A stretch of 64,000 nt of DNA from Anderseniella sp039978075 (lineage in GTDB: Bacteria; Pseudomonadota; Alphaproteobacteria; Rhizobiales; Aestuariivirgaceae): the NCBI GenBank assembly GCA_039978075.1, contig JBDWCA010000002.1:682001-746000 (forward strand), written 5' to 3'. Shown one piece after another: positions 24,014 to 33,452 of this stretch (positions within the stretch are counted from its first letter, which is position 1; every line of letters begins with the position of its first letter). The position numbers and the translations under genes are program-made. Below the pieces are notes generated by a model. That model was not told the DNA's origin. It made no database searches and saw nothing but the letters and a program-made list of their open reading frames with translations.

Positions 24014-25873
24014 ATGAGCTTCTATTTCGCCCAGTTCCTGACGGGCCTGTCGAGCGCATCGTCGCTGTTTCTGGTGGCCTGTGGGCTGTCGCTGATATTC
24101 GGCGTCACCCGTGTCGTGAATTTCGCACACGGCTCGTTTTACATGCTTGGTGCCTATGTCGCCTATGCACTGGTGCAGTTCGTGCCTGGCAGTATTCTGG
24201 GCTTTTGGGGCTCCGTTCTCGCTGCTGCACTGATCGTGGCTCTGGTCGGCGTCGTCGTCGAGATACTGATCCTCAAACGCATTTACAACGCGCCCGAACT
24301 GTACCAGCTGGTTGCGACCTTTGGCGTGGTGCTGTTGATGCAGGACGCCATCCTGCTGATTTTTGGCGGCGACGACCAGTTCGGTCCGCGCGCGCCCGGA
24401 CTGGACAGCGTGGTGCGCATTTTCGGCGAGCCAATACCTGAATATGATCTGGTGCTGATTGCACTCGGCCCTATTGTGCTGGGCGCATTATGGTTGCTGC
24501 TCAACCGCACCCGCTGGGGAGTGCTGGTACGCGCTGCCACGCTGGATCGCGAAATGGTTGCCAGCCTGGGTGTCAACCAGTCGTGGTTGTTCACCACGGT
24601 GTTTTTCCTGGGATCGTTTCTGGCTGGCCTCGGTGGCGCGCTTCAGCTGCCACGCGTATCAATCAACCTGCTGATGGATCTGTCGATTATCGCTGAAGCC
24701 TTCGTCGTCGTCGTGATCGGCGGCATGGGGTCCATTCCAGGCGCCTTCATCGCGGCACTGCTGATCGGTGAACTGAATGCATTCGGGGTTCTGGTGCTGC
24801 CGCAGGCGACCATTGTACTGGCGTTTGTCGTCATGGCTGTCGTGCTGGTTATCAGGCCTTACGGCCTTCTCGGCAAGGCTGAGACACTGGCCCACACTGC
24901 AGGCCAGGTCGAGTTGCCAATCCGGCCTGCCAGCACATTGGCCAAATCGATCGCCGGCCTGCTGCTGGCGGGTCTTGTCATCATGCCTTTCGTTACCGGT
25001 GAGTTCGCAATTGTACTGGCGACAGACGTGCTGATCTTCGCGCTGTTCGCCGCCAGCCTGCATTTCATCATGAGCAATGGCGGCATGGTGTCGTTTGGCC
25101 ATGCGGCCTACTTTGGCCTCGGGGCCTACGGCGCGGCCTTTGTCATCAAGTACGCCGGTGGTTCAATGGAACTTGCCCTGTTGGCAGCACCGCTGATGGC
25201 GGCTGCGGGCGCACTTGTTTTCGGCTGGTTCTGCGTGCGTCTGTCCGGCGTGTACATGGCTATGCTGACGCTGGCTGCTGCCCAGATTGTCTGGTCGACG
25301 GCGTTCCAGTGGCAGGACCTGACCGGTGGCGATGATGGCTTGCTCGGCATCTGGCCGTCTGAATGGGCCAAATCAAAAACCGCTTACTATTACCTGGCGC
25401 TGGTTCTGTGCGGTGGCGGTATTCTTGCCATGCGCCGCATGATCTTCTCGCCGTTCGGCTATACACTCAGGGGCGGACGTGACAATCCCAACCGTACCGA
25501 GTCAATCGGCATCAATCTGCGGCAACATCAATGGGCGGCATTTGTTGTGGCCGGTATGTTTGCCGGCATTGCCGGCGGCGTTTACGTGTTTTCAAAAGGT
25601 TCCATATTCCCCGATGAAGCGGCCATCCCACGCTCGGTGGATGCCCTTGTCATGGTGCTGCTGGGCGGTGTTCAGACGCTGTCGGGCCCGGTTGTGGGCG
25701 CTGGTGTCTTCAGGCTGCTGGAGGACGAGATTTCACGGCTGGATTACTGGCGCGCCATACTGGGCGCCATCATCATCGCGATTGTGGTGATCGCTCCGGA
25801 AGGCATTGCCGGGTTCATCAAGAAAATCGCGGTCAAGGCAGGGTTTGAACGCAATGAGGAACAGGCATCATGA
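24014..25873 (+). CDS. Fused LivH-LivM-type ABC permease
   Basis: 619 residues joining two permeases. The first half (to about 290) is LivH-like: SLIFGVTRVVNFAHGSFYML and FVVVVIGGMGSIPGAF. The second half (from about 310) is LivM-like: MVSFGHAAYFGLGAYGAA and the cytoplasmic loop ALRGGRDNPNRTESIGI-type (TLRGGRDNPNRTESIGIN). Inner-membrane channel for the substrate bound by the upstream protein. The gene is normally two genes; fusion is a known variant. Overlaps the ATPase gene by 4 bases. Confidence 0.9.
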   Translation: MSFYFAQFLTGLSSASSLFLVACGLSLIFGVTRVVNFAHGSFYMLGAYVAYALVQFVPGSILGFWGSVLAAALIVALVGVVVEILILKRIYNAPELYQLVATFGVVLLMQDAILLIFGGDDQFGPRAPGLDSVVRIFGEPIPEYDLVLIALGPIVLGALWLLLNRTRWGVLVRAATLDREMVASLGVNQSWLFTTVFFLGSFLAGLGGALQLPRVSINLLMDLSIIAEAFVVVVIGGMGSIPGAFIAALLIGELNAFGVLVLPQATIVLAFVVMAVVLVIRPYGLLGKAETLAHTAGQVELPIRPASTLAKSIAGLLLAGLVIMPFVTGEFAIVLATDVLIFALFAASLHFIMSNGGMVSFGHAAYFGLGAYGAAFVIKYAGGSMELALLAAPLMAAAGALVFGWFCVRLSGVYMAMLTLAAAQIVWSTAFQWQDLTGGDDGLLGIWPSEWAKSKTAYYYLALVLCGGGILAMRRMIFSPFGYTLRGGRDNPNRTESIGINLRQHQWAAFVVAGMFAGIAGGVYVFSKGSIFPDEAAIPRSVDALVMVLLGGVQTLSGPVVGAGVFRLLEDEISRLDYWRAILGAIIIAIVVIAPEGIAGFIKKIAVKAGFERNEEQAS

Positions 25874-26643
25874 ACACGCCCGTCCTGAGCGTCCGCAATC
25901 TCTCCAAGTCCTTTGGTGGTCTCCAGGCTGTTTCGGATGTGTCTTTCGATCTGGCGAAAGGCGAACTGTTGGCACTGATCGGGCCAAACGGAGCTGGCAA
26001 GACCACCTGCTTCAACATGCTCAACGGCCAGCTGAAAGCCGATTCAGGTCAGGTCACACTAAATGGCACAAGCATCCTGGGGCTGAGTCCCCGGCGCGTC
26101 TGGCGAATGGGGGTAGGGCGCACATTCCAGATCACTGCAACCTATGCCTCCATGACGGTGCGGGAAAATGTGCAGATGGCGCTGATCTCGCATCACCGCA
26201 AGACCTGGGATATCTGGCGGTCTGCGTCCAGCCTGCATGTTGATGAAGCCATGCAGCTTCTGAAACTTGTCGGTATGCACGAACAGGCTGAGCGCGCCGC
26301 CGCCATACTGGCCTATGGCGACCTGAAACGGCTTGAACTGGCAATTGCGCTCGCCCATGCCCCTGAGTTGCTGTTGATGGATGAACCCACGGCCGGCATG
26401 GCGCCCAGGGAAAGGGTGCGCCTCATGCAGTTGACCGCAGACATTGTTGCTGAACGCGGCATATCGGTCCTGTTCACCGAGCACGACATGGATGTGGTGT
26501 TTGCTCATGCTCACCGCATCATGGTGCTAAATCGGGGAGAGCTGATTGCCTCCGGCAGTGTCGACGATGTGCGCAATGATGCGCGTGTGCAGGAGGTTTA
26601 CCTTGGCGGCGGCACCCTGTTCGAGGGACAGGCTCATGGTTGA
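25870..26643 (+). CDS. ABC transporter ATP-binding protein, LivG type
   Basis: 257 residues. Walker A GPNGAGKTTC near residue 37, signature region AYGDLKRLELAIAL, Walker B LLLMDEPTAGM and switch His in FTEHDMDVVF. The long insertion after Walker A (RRVWRMGVGRTFQI) is the LivG hallmark. Energises the importer with the LivF-type partner, which starts inside its last codons. Confidence 0.93.
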   Translation: MNTPVLSVRNLSKSFGGLQAVSDVSFDLAKGELLALIGPNGAGKTTCFNMLNGQLKADSGQVTLNGTSILGLSPRRVWRMGVGRTFQITATYASMTVRENVQMALISHHRKTWDIWRSASSLHVDEAMQLLKLVGMHEQAERAAAILAYGDLKRLELAIALAHAPELLLMDEPTAGMAPRERVRLMQLTADIVAERGISVLFTEHDMDVVFAHAHRIMVLNRGELIASGSVDDVRNDARVQEVYLGGGTLFEGQAHG

Positions 26644-27349
26644 GACGATGTTGGAACTCAATGATATCAATACCTTTTATGGCAAGGCCCATATTCTGCA
26701 CGATCTGTCGTTCAAGGTCGCAGCCGGTGAGGTTGTAGCCCTTCTGGGACGAAACGGGGCCGGCAAGACCACCACCATGCGCACCATCATGCAACTGGCA
26801 CGCCCGCGCTCGGGATCGGTTCAGTTTGAAAACACGGATATAACCAGGTTGGCCACGCACAAGGTGGCCCAGGCCGGTATCGGGTATGTGCCGGAAGAGC
26901 GCCGTATATTTGGCGATCTGACAGTGATGGAAAACCTCGAAGTGGGCCGCCAGCCTGTGCGCGAGGGCCTGCCTGCGTGGACGGTCGATCACCTGTTTGA
27001 ACTGTTTCCCAATCTTGCCGAGCGCGCCAACAACCGTGGCAAGCAGATGTCGGGCGGCGAGCAGCAAATGCTCACCATTGCCCGCACCCTGATGGGAAAC
27101 CCGAAGCTGTTGCTGCTTGATGAGCCTTCAGAGGGTATCGCGCCGGTGATTGTCGAGCAGATGGCGCAGACGCTGCTGGAGATCAAGGCCAAGGGACTGA
27201 CCGTGCTGCTGTCGGAACAAAACCTGCATTTCGCGCGCATTGTGGCGGATCGCGCCATCATCATTGAAGGAGGCAGTGCGGTGTTTGATTCAACCTTCGA
27301 GGACCTCGAAACCCACCCGGAAATCAGGGATCAGTATCTCAGCGTTTAA
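26636..27349 (+). CDS. ABC transporter ATP-binding protein, LivF type
   Basis: 237 residues. Walker A GRNGAGKTTT, signature MSGGEQQMLTIARTL, Walker B LLLLDEPSEGI, switch SEQNLHF. Short LivF form without the LivG insertion. The start is ATG 26636, overlapping the LivG-type stop by 8 bases; ATG 26648 is an alternative. Its 3' end overlaps the convergent creatininase gene by 11 bases. Confidence 0.93.
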   Translation: MVETMLELNDINTFYGKAHILHDLSFKVAAGEVVALLGRNGAGKTTTMRTIMQLARPRSGSVQFENTDITRLATHKVAQAGIGYVPEERRIFGDLTVMENLEVGRQPVREGLPAWTVDHLFELFPNLAERANNRGKQMSGGEQQMLTIARTLMGNPKLLLLDEPSEGIAPVIVEQMAQTLLEIKAKGLTVLLSEQNLHFARIVADRAIIIEGGSAVFDSTFEDLETHPEIRDQYLSV

Positions 27350-28142
27350 GAAGCTGGATGTCGAATGAGCTTACATCTTCCAGCAACTCGATGAAGCCGC
27401 TTGCCTGATGAGCGATGACAGCTTTGCCCTTTTCCGCAGTTGCAGCGCTGGCATTGCCGGTTACGCCGTCGGCATTGAGGTCATGCATCATCCATCCGAA
27501 GCGGTGCGGACCATAGGCGCGCAAGTGGGTCATGTCACGACGCATGTCTTGTTGCAGGGACGGAAAATCTTCCGTCTTTGCCATGTCTACGGTGTCAGGC
27601 CGGGCCGCCAGCATGATCGACGTTTCGATATCGCCACCATGGATACCCAGGGCGATTTCATCATCGCTGAACAAGCCGTCCGGGTATCCGAAGCGCGCCC
27701 ATGACGTGGCAACAGCCAGCATGCCAAGTTCAATGCGGGCCTGTTGAATGACCATGTCGCACACAGGCGTATTGCCGCCGTGTGAACTGATCAGCACCAG
27801 CTTCTGTATGCCATTGATGTTCAGATCAGCGGCAATGCCCAGCCAGGCCCGGGCAAGCTCGCATGGATCACGCGACACGGTGCCGGGTGTATCGCCATGT
27901 TCTGCGGATGCGCCGACGGTCTCAATCGGCAGGAACGAAACTTTCGCATCGCGCGGCAGTATTTCCACGGTGGCAGCAACCATGGCCCGGGCAATATCCG
28001 TGTCCGTTGAAGCAGGCAGGTGAGGTCCGTGTTGTTCGGTGGCCGCCACCGGCAGCACGGCAATCCAGTCGCTGCAGTCGGCGTCTGCGATCAGGTTTGC
28101 CGGCATGTCTTTCCAGTACGGATGCGGTTTCAATTTTTCCAT
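27339..28142 (-). CDS. Creatininase-family amidohydrolase
   Basis: 267 residues. Metal-site motifs of the family: ATEQHGPHLPASTDTD near residue 33, ISSHGGNTP and GIHGGDIETS. These enzymes hydrolyse cyclic amides such as creatinine or open formamide rings in cofactor biosynthesis. Convergent with the transporter operon, so separately transcribed, but its place at the end of an N-heterocycle-type cluster suggests opening of a lactam intermediate. The frame extends upstream to 28223 but ATG 28142 aligns with the family N-terminus (HPYWKDMPA); the upstream hairpin lies outside it. Confidence 0.82.
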   Translation of the reverse strand: MEKLKPHPYWKDMPANLIADADCSDWIAVLPVAATEQHGPHLPASTDTDIARAMVAATVEILPRDAKVSFLPIETVGASAEHGDTPGTVSRDPCELARAWLGIAADLNINGIQKLVLISSHGGNTPVCDMVIQQARIELGMLAVATSWARFGYPDGLFSDDEIALGIHGGDIETSIMLAARPDTVDMAKTEDFPSLQQDMRRDMTHLRAYGPHRFGWMMHDLNADGVTGNASAATAEKGKAVIAHQASGFIELLEDVSSFDIQLLKR

Positions 28143-28161
28143 CTCGGGTGCTTGAACAAGG

Positions 28162-28188
28162 CAGGCAGGAGCCTGAAGCTCCTGCCTG
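28162..28188. terminator. Strong hairpin between creatininase and pilus lipoprotein genes
   Basis: Perfect 11-bp arms caggcaggagc and gctcctgcctg around ctgaa. It lies upstream of the creatininase and downstream of the pilus operon, both on the minus strand. There is no T run on either side, so it may be a weak terminator or a processing site. Confidence 0.5.
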
Positions 28189-28261
28189 AAACAGTGTTTA
28201 AGCGAGAATGCGGAGAATGACAAAGCCCATCAGCTTGTGTTCCGCTGTCAGGCCGCTGACG

Positions 28262-28576
28262 TCACTCTCCTGTGGAGGTCGATGAACCGCCGGATGAGCG
28301 TTCGCCCTGAAGCGGCATGGTTTCGCCCTTCTTGTAATCATTGACGCGTTTGACGGCCAATTCGCCATCCATGTCGACATCTGTATCGAGTACGTATTCG
28401 GGCCATGGATCAACCGTCTGCAACACAGTTGCAGCGCGTACCGCATCTCCTGATGCTGCTGAGATCTTGTCGGTCCGTTCAATATTGCTCTGGCTGCAGC
28501 CTGCAAACAGCAGGCAGAGTGCGGTTGTCCCGACTGTGCGCCACAGTTTGACTGATTTACTTGGTGACAATTGCAT
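28262..28576 (-). CDS. Small lipoprotein of the Tad/Cpa locus
   Basis: 104 residues. N-terminus MQLSPSKSVKLWRTVG... followed by a lipobox LFAGC, so it is probably an outer-membrane-facing lipoprotein. The rest is short and acidic (DPWPEYVLDTDVDMDGELA) with a Gly/Ser/Thr-rich end. It is too small for CpaD and lacks its motifs. Start ATG 28576 has aggagg and overlaps the end of cpaC, so it is in that operon. Likely a helper of the secretin; function not known. Confidence 0.75.
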   Translation of the reverse strand: MQLSPSKSVKLWRTVGTTALCLLFAGCSQSNIERTDKISAASGDAVRAATVLQTVDPWPEYVLDTDVDMDGELAVKRVNDYKKGETMPLQGERSSGGSSTSTGE

Positions 28577-29999
28577 TTGAACCTCCTGGCATATCAATCA
28601 TGTGGCCGTACGGGCCTTTGACGTGACCGCCGTTTTCGATGAACGACTGATAGTTACGGCTGACCTCAACCTTGCCATGCAGGAACAATTCCTCATCATT
28701 GCTTGATGCAGTCAGATCCAGCGGTGTTGGTATCCGTTTTGACGGATCGACCGGTTTGGCAAGGCGTGGCGTGATGATGACCAGCAAATCGGTTTCCGAT
28801 TTCTGGAATCCGCTTGAGCGAAACAGGCTGCCAAGCACAGGCACATCACCCAGCCATGGAATCTGGTCGGCATTGCGGGCGTTGAAGGTCTGCAGCAGTC
28901 CGGCGATGGAAATGCTTTGTCCATCGCGCAGTTCAACCGTTGTTCTGGTCCGCCGGACGATCAGGCTTGGAATCTGGATGGCACTGGTCGTCACCGTGCG
29001 GCTGAAATCAAGCTCGCTGACTTCCGGTTCGATGGCCAGATTGATCAGGCCATTGTCGAGCACGGTTGGTGTGAACGCCAGACTGACACCGAATTTCTTG
29101 AACTCGATGGAAATCTTGTTGTCCTCCTGCGCAACCGGCACAGGAAATTCACCACCGGCCAGGAAGCTCGCAGTTTCACCTGAAAGTGCAGTCAGGTTCG
29201 GCTCTGCAAGACGCCGTGCGGCGCCCTTCTTTTCCAGCGCCTGAACGATAATGTCGGCCGATGCGCCGCCGGTCAGCATATCTGCGACCAGCCGGCCAAA
29301 CGGCGCGGTGGCGGCATTTGATGCCAGTGCATTGCCAAACGGCTGAAAACTGATGCCGCCGGCGCTGACCGCATAGTTGACACCGAGGTCGCGGCTGGCG
29401 TTGCGTTTGGCCTCGATGAAGCGCACTTCCAGCGTAACCTGCTGGCTTGCACCGACCGTCATGGCATTGGTGACATTGTTGCCGGCAAAGTCTTTGGCCA
29501 CCTGTATGGCGCGTGCCGCCGCGGTTGAACTGCGTACCGCACCTTGCAGCAGCACCCTGCCATTGACGCTGCGAACCTTGATGTTCTCGCGCGGCAGTAC
29601 AGTGCGAAGCGCATCTTTCAACCCACGTGTATCAAAGGTGACTTCGACATTGATGACGCCGAGAAGCTTGTCGTCAGCATCATAAAGCGAAAGATTTGTG
29701 CGTCCGGTCTTGCGCCCGAGTATGTAAAAGGAACGGGTTCCAAGTGGTGAGGCATCGGCGATTTCGGGATCACCGACTACCAGGTTGGCAACGTCTGTGC
29801 CGGATTTGACCGTTTCAGACTGCCCGACGGGCACCTTCATCTGCTGAATGGTGCCGGTATCGGGGCTGAATTGCGTCGCCGCCTCTACCTGGCTGATTGC
29901 CAGTGTCCACACGCACATGCAACTGAACAACACCACCACGAGGCGGGCCATCAAATCTCGCAGGCGACTGCCCGCCAATGTGTTTGTCATTATACTCAT
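28557..29999 (-). CDS. cpaC: Type II/III secretin, CpaC/RcpA type
   Basis: 480 residues. Signal-type N-terminus (LVVVLFSCMCVWTLAISQV), N-terminal pilus domain GQSETVKSGTDVANLVVGDPEIADA, a BON-like segment (GRVLLQGAVRSS), and the secretin core with GGEFPVPVAQ and VPVLGSLFRS. Forms the outer-membrane ring through which Flp pili exit. Start ATG 29999 with gggaga. Downstream of cpaB as in other Tad loci; the pilin, TadA and prepilin peptidase are not in the window. Confidence 0.92.
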   Translation of the reverse strand: MSIMTNTLAGSRLRDLMARLVVVLFSCMCVWTLAISQVEAATQFSPDTGTIQQMKVPVGQSETVKSGTDVANLVVGDPEIADASPLGTRSFYILGRKTGRTNLSLYDADDKLLGVINVEVTFDTRGLKDALRTVLPRENIKVRSVNGRVLLQGAVRSSTAAARAIQVAKDFAGNNVTNAMTVGASQQVTLEVRFIEAKRNASRDLGVNYAVSAGGISFQPFGNALASNAATAPFGRLVADMLTGGASADIIVQALEKKGAARRLAEPNLTALSGETASFLAGGEFPVPVAQEDNKISIEFKKFGVSLAFTPTVLDNGLINLAIEPEVSELDFSRTVTTSAIQIPSLIVRRTRTTVELRDGQSISIAGLLQTFNARNADQIPWLGDVPVLGSLFRSSGFQKSETDLLVIITPRLAKPVDPSKRIPTPLDLTASSNDEELFLHGKVEVSRNYQSFIENGGHVKGPYGHMIDMPGGSNAIVTK

Positions 30000-30079
30000 G
30001 GTCTATCTCCCTGCGCGCCAGTTCTGATCCGTGGTAGTCGTTGTGACGGATCGTCCAGGGCGCTCCCTTTGCTGAAGCT

Positions 30080-31063
30080 CTATTCTGTTGGTGCGTTCTG
30101 AACGGGCACCGGAACCGCCGTCGCCGTGACGGCACTTGTGGATTGGCTGGATGAACTTGTGGACATGCCACCGACACCGCGCACGATGGTCATTTTGCGT
30201 CGGCGTTTTGTACCGCCGGCAAGGTCTGCCATGGATACGGAACCGACATCGGCACGATGCGCAGATCCGGCGGCCCGCAGTGTCAGTGACAGCCGTCCAA
30301 TGGACCCGCCAAGTGCCAGCTTCTGGGCCATTTCCGTATCTACTTCCAACGTAACCGCTCTTGACACGCTCGGCGCATCAAGACGCTGGTCAGCCTGTTG
30401 ATCAATTGCCAGTACCTTCACGTTCTGCACAAGTACATCTGCCTGCGATGTCGAGGGATCACCGGCTTTCAGCGAGCGTGTCAGCACGACATCCACCCGG
30501 TCTCCCGGCAGGATAAAGCCGGCCACACCAAACACTTCATCAACCGCTACGGTCAACGCGCGCATGTTGTCTTCCACAAGAGCTGACAGTGTCGGGCGTT
30601 CACCGGGGCCGGTTACCTTTGCCGCAAGTATCGGCTCATCCACCTCTATGGGTCCCAATGCAGCCCGTGCCTCGACACCAGCCTGAAATTCTTCCAGTGT
30701 TTTGAATGACCCGGTCGGTTCAGTTCCTGCGATCCATTTGGTAGCGCGAACCGCAGCGCTGTCTACCTTGTCTCCAAAGCGCAGGACCTTGGTTGCAACC
30801 AGCACCGTGGACGTTTCCACTTGTGGCTCTGCCGGGGCCGTCTCCACAACTGCTGTCTTGTTCATGTTGCGGTACTTGAACGCAAAAACCTGGCTGGTAA
30901 TGGTGGCACCTACAATGCCTGACACCATCGCGATACAGCCCAGCGCAAATATGCGTCCGGTTTTGCTTGACAACCGCACGCCTGAAAATCCGCCGCCCAG
31001 CTGCTTGCCGGTATTTGTGTGATGTTTGCTGCGCCATTCGCGCCGCGTCGTGTTCTCTGCCAT
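30080..31063 (-). CDS. cpaB: Flp pilus assembly protein CpaB
   Basis: 327 residues. One membrane anchor near residues 38-58 (IAMVSGIVGATITSQVF), then a SAF domain (KVLRFGDKVDSAAVRATKW) and RcpC-like text GFILPGDRVDVVLTRS. The C-terminus is Ser/Thr/Val-rich. An inner-membrane periplasmic component of the Tad apparatus. Start ATG 31063 with gggagg. First gene of the minus-strand pilus operon. Confidence 0.92.
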   Translation of the reverse strand: MAENTTRREWRSKHHTNTGKQLGGGFSGVRLSSKTGRIFALGCIAMVSGIVGATITSQVFAFKYRNMNKTAVVETAPAEPQVETSTVLVATKVLRFGDKVDSAAVRATKWIAGTEPTGSFKTLEEFQAGVEARAALGPIEVDEPILAAKVTGPGERPTLSALVEDNMRALTVAVDEVFGVAGFILPGDRVDVVLTRSLKAGDPSTSQADVLVQNVKVLAIDQQADQRLDAPSVSRAVTLEVDTEMAQKLALGGSIGRLSLTLRAAGSAHRADVGSVSMADLAGGTKRRRKMTIVRGVGGMSTSSSSQSTSAVTATAVPVPVQNAPTE

Positions 31064-31317
31064 CCCGATGCCTCCCAGAAATCAGTACAATTGCAGTCAA
31101 GATACATGATAAGGCGGCAATTAAAGAGCGTTCAGTGATAATAGAGTAAAGTGTTCGTTCACTAATGTGGAAAAATGTAATCAATTGTATTCAACAAAAA
31201 CAATTTCATGAATTCTTAATTGTTGAGTTTGCAGAAAATTTGAATGGATCTGATGAATGTTCTTTCATGGATCTTCGCCATAGTGCGTGCTTGAGTCTGT
31301 ATTTGGGAGGGCAAATC

Positions 31318-31902
31318 ATGAAGTTTACTCGATTTTTTATTGTGGGCGCTCTGGCGCTTGGTGTTAGTGGTTGTTCGCAAGGGTTCTCTTTGAGCCATGT
31401 GGCTGATCTTGGCGCGACTATTGGGACATCGTCACCGCGTCTGCCGGGTGACCAGCCTGCCACGTCGGATCACCTGCAGGGTGAAACCGGCACAAAGCAT
31501 CATGCCGGTCGTGCACCATTCCATGCATCCGACAATTTGCTGGCAACTGCTAAGGGCGAATTTCGTGAAGGTCGATTTGGCCTGGCGGAAAAAAGTTATC
31601 GCAAGGCTGTAGAAGTGTCTCCGCGCGATGTGGAAGCCTGGGTAGGCCTGGCGGCTTCTTATGATCGCCTGCGCCGCTTTGACCTGGCTGACCGCGCCTA
31701 TGCGCACGCCATTAAACTGGTTGGTCACAACACGATGATGCTGAATAATCTGGGATATTCCCAGTTGCTGCGTGGCGACCTCAAGAAAGCGCGTCAGCAT
31801 TTCTTGGCTGCTTACGAGCGTGAGCCTGATAACCCGATCATTCGCAACAATCTTGAACTGCTCAACCAGAGCGGCAAGCGCATCGTGCGTGAAAAAGCCT
31901 GA
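31318..31902 (+). CDS. TPR lipoprotein, TadD-like
   Basis: 194 residues. Signal with lipobox VSGC near residue 18, then two to three TPR units (AEKSYRKAVEVSPRDVEAW, ADRAYAHAIKLVGHNTMML, ARQHFLAAYEREPDNPII). TadD proteins are TPR lipoproteins of the Flp pilus apparatus; the neighbourhood supports this although it is divergent from cpaB. ATG 31318 is set by gggagg; the long frame upstream of it is AT-rich and has no site. Confidence 0.85.
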   Translation: MKFTRFFIVGALALGVSGCSQGFSLSHVADLGATIGTSSPRLPGDQPATSDHLQGETGTKHHAGRAPFHASDNLLATAKGEFREGRFGLAEKSYRKAVEVSPRDVEAWVGLAASYDRLRRFDLADRAYAHAIKLVGHNTMMLNNLGYSQLLRGDLKKARQHFLAAYEREPDNPIIRNNLELLNQSGKRIVREKA

Positions 31903-31909
31903 TATTGTC

Positions 31910-32521
31910 ATGACAGAAAAATCGGCAATACCACAGGCTTTGCGTACCGGTCTTGCAGTGTCAGCGCTTGCGCTGCTCCCGGTATTTTCCTGGCAAGCTC
32001 TCGACGCACGATCATCGGTAACCGTAGCGGCTCCCGTAGTTGCATCTGTTGCGCGTTCAGAGACGGTCATCAGAAAGTCAAAACTGACCTGGGGCCACAC
32101 GAAATCAGACCGCCTGGCCGTTCATCGCGTCATTGACCTGCAAGCCTCCAGACGGATCGCCGCAAAGGTTCAATCTGACAAGGCAGACCGTGAATTCGCG
32201 CCGAAAATCACACCGGTTGTTCTTGTGGAAGAGTTTTCCGACTGGCTGGTTCCCGGTAAAACCGGTGCGGGCGCTGCTCGCATCATCGACTTTGCCGCGC
32301 GCAAATCCAGCAACAATCGAAAAACCTGCCAGTCGCGCCATGAAGCCATAGTGAGTGCTTTTGCAATCAGGCACGCTCGCGTTATGGCAGACAAGCCGGT
32401 CATGTTCCAGTCGAGCATCTGCGCTAGTAATGGGGAAATTGTCATTACCTGTTTCGGCACCAGCGCAACCATTTCGCCACGCAGGGTACGCCCGGGCGGC
32501 CGCTGCTCAAAACACGGCTGA
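31910..32521 (+). CDS. Exported protein of unknown function
   Basis: 203 residues beginning MTEKSAIPQALRTG, with a hydrophobic stretch (LAVSALALLPVFSW) that is a signal peptide or anchor. The rest is basic, with CQSRHEAIVSAFAIRHARV, and three Cys. It starts 7 bases after the TPR gene and so shares its transcript. A role at the pilus locus is possible but there is no domain I recognise. Confidence 0.7.
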   Translation: MTEKSAIPQALRTGLAVSALALLPVFSWQALDARSSVTVAAPVVASVARSETVIRKSKLTWGHTKSDRLAVHRVIDLQASRRIAAKVQSDKADREFAPKITPVVLVEEFSDWLVPGKTGAGAARIIDFAARKSSNNRKTCQSRHEAIVSAFAIRHARVMADKPVMFQSSICASNGEIVITCFGTSATISPRRVRPGGRCSKHG

Positions 32522-32548
32522 CTTCCGAAGACGCGGCAGGATGTGGGT

Positions 32549-33205
32549 TCACATGCCCTGCGAACGATGTTCGCGCACCCAGTCAACCTGACTGGTAAGC
32601 AACTGCCTGATCTGGTGAATGATGATGATGGTTACAAATATCTCGCCACCATCCTCCAGAACGCCTACCAGGAAGCAGAGCAAATCCGGCGTCGCGCAGG
32701 TTTTTTCATGAATGCTGTCGACCAGAACGCCGAACAGACCAAACAACATGATCAGGCAGGAGAAGATGATGAACTGCTTCTTCACTGCTTCGGTTGATTC
32801 GAAAAACCGTTTTACAAGCAGACAACCCAGTAGTCCGCCTACAACAGAAAGATATGTGATTTCACCCAATGCGCGTTTGGAGAAAAACCATAGTTCGGTG
32901 GGAATGACATACTTGCCCAGAAGCCAGCCGGCTGTTTCGTGCAGCGTTGTCATGTCATCCAGCAGCAGATAGGCGAAGGCATAGAACCAGACATCATAGG
33001 CCCGCTCCAACTGCATCAACCAGTAAAAGCCAAAACAGCAGATCAGCAAGAGCGCGTAATGATACAGGCTCGGTAGCGAATACTCCTTGTCGAAGTCGAA
33101 CAGGAACATGTTTCCGGCGTAGGTGAAACTCGTCACGGATAAAATGCACAGGGCCAGTAACCCGGCAACATAGTAGCGGTGTTTTGTGAATAACAAAGTA
33201 TCCAT
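32549..33205 (-). CDS. Polytopic membrane protein with DDMTTLHE and EDGGE motifs
   Basis: 218 residues with about six hydrophobic helices. Two acidic/His motifs lie inside or at the ends of helices: LLLDDMTTLHETAGW near residue 83 and VLEDGGEIF near residue 182. Similar Asp/Glu-x3-LHE patterns occur in uncharacterised membrane families. The clustered acidic and His residues could bind a metal. Function unknown; it converges on the exported-protein gene. Confidence 0.75.
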   Translation of the reverse strand: MDTLLFTKHRYYVAGLLALCILSVTSFTYAGNMFLFDFDKEYSLPSLYHYALLLICCFGFYWLMQLERAYDVWFYAFAYLLLDDMTTLHETAGWLLGKYVIPTELWFFSKRALGEITYLSVVGGLLGCLLVKRFFESTEAVKKQFIIFSCLIMLFGLFGVLVDSIHEKTCATPDLLCFLVGVLEDGGEIFVTIIIIHQIRQLLTSQVDWVREHRSQGM

Positions 33206-33452
33206 GCGTGTTCGGGTGCCTGCTGACCTTAGGTAAATCTGTACTTGCGAGAACAGTAACTGGTGAGCAGGAATGTAAAGAAGATCTAGTCGGATCTGAG
33301 AGTGAAAAACGGCAGTTTTGCGGTCATCTAGTGCCGGTGAATACTTGACAGATCAACAAACAGGACCTCAATCGCAGAAGCTGTCCTGGCGGCATATGGT
33401 CTTTAGAAAGACAGCCCGGGTTTTCACCGGCAGCACGTATCACCAGACAGTG

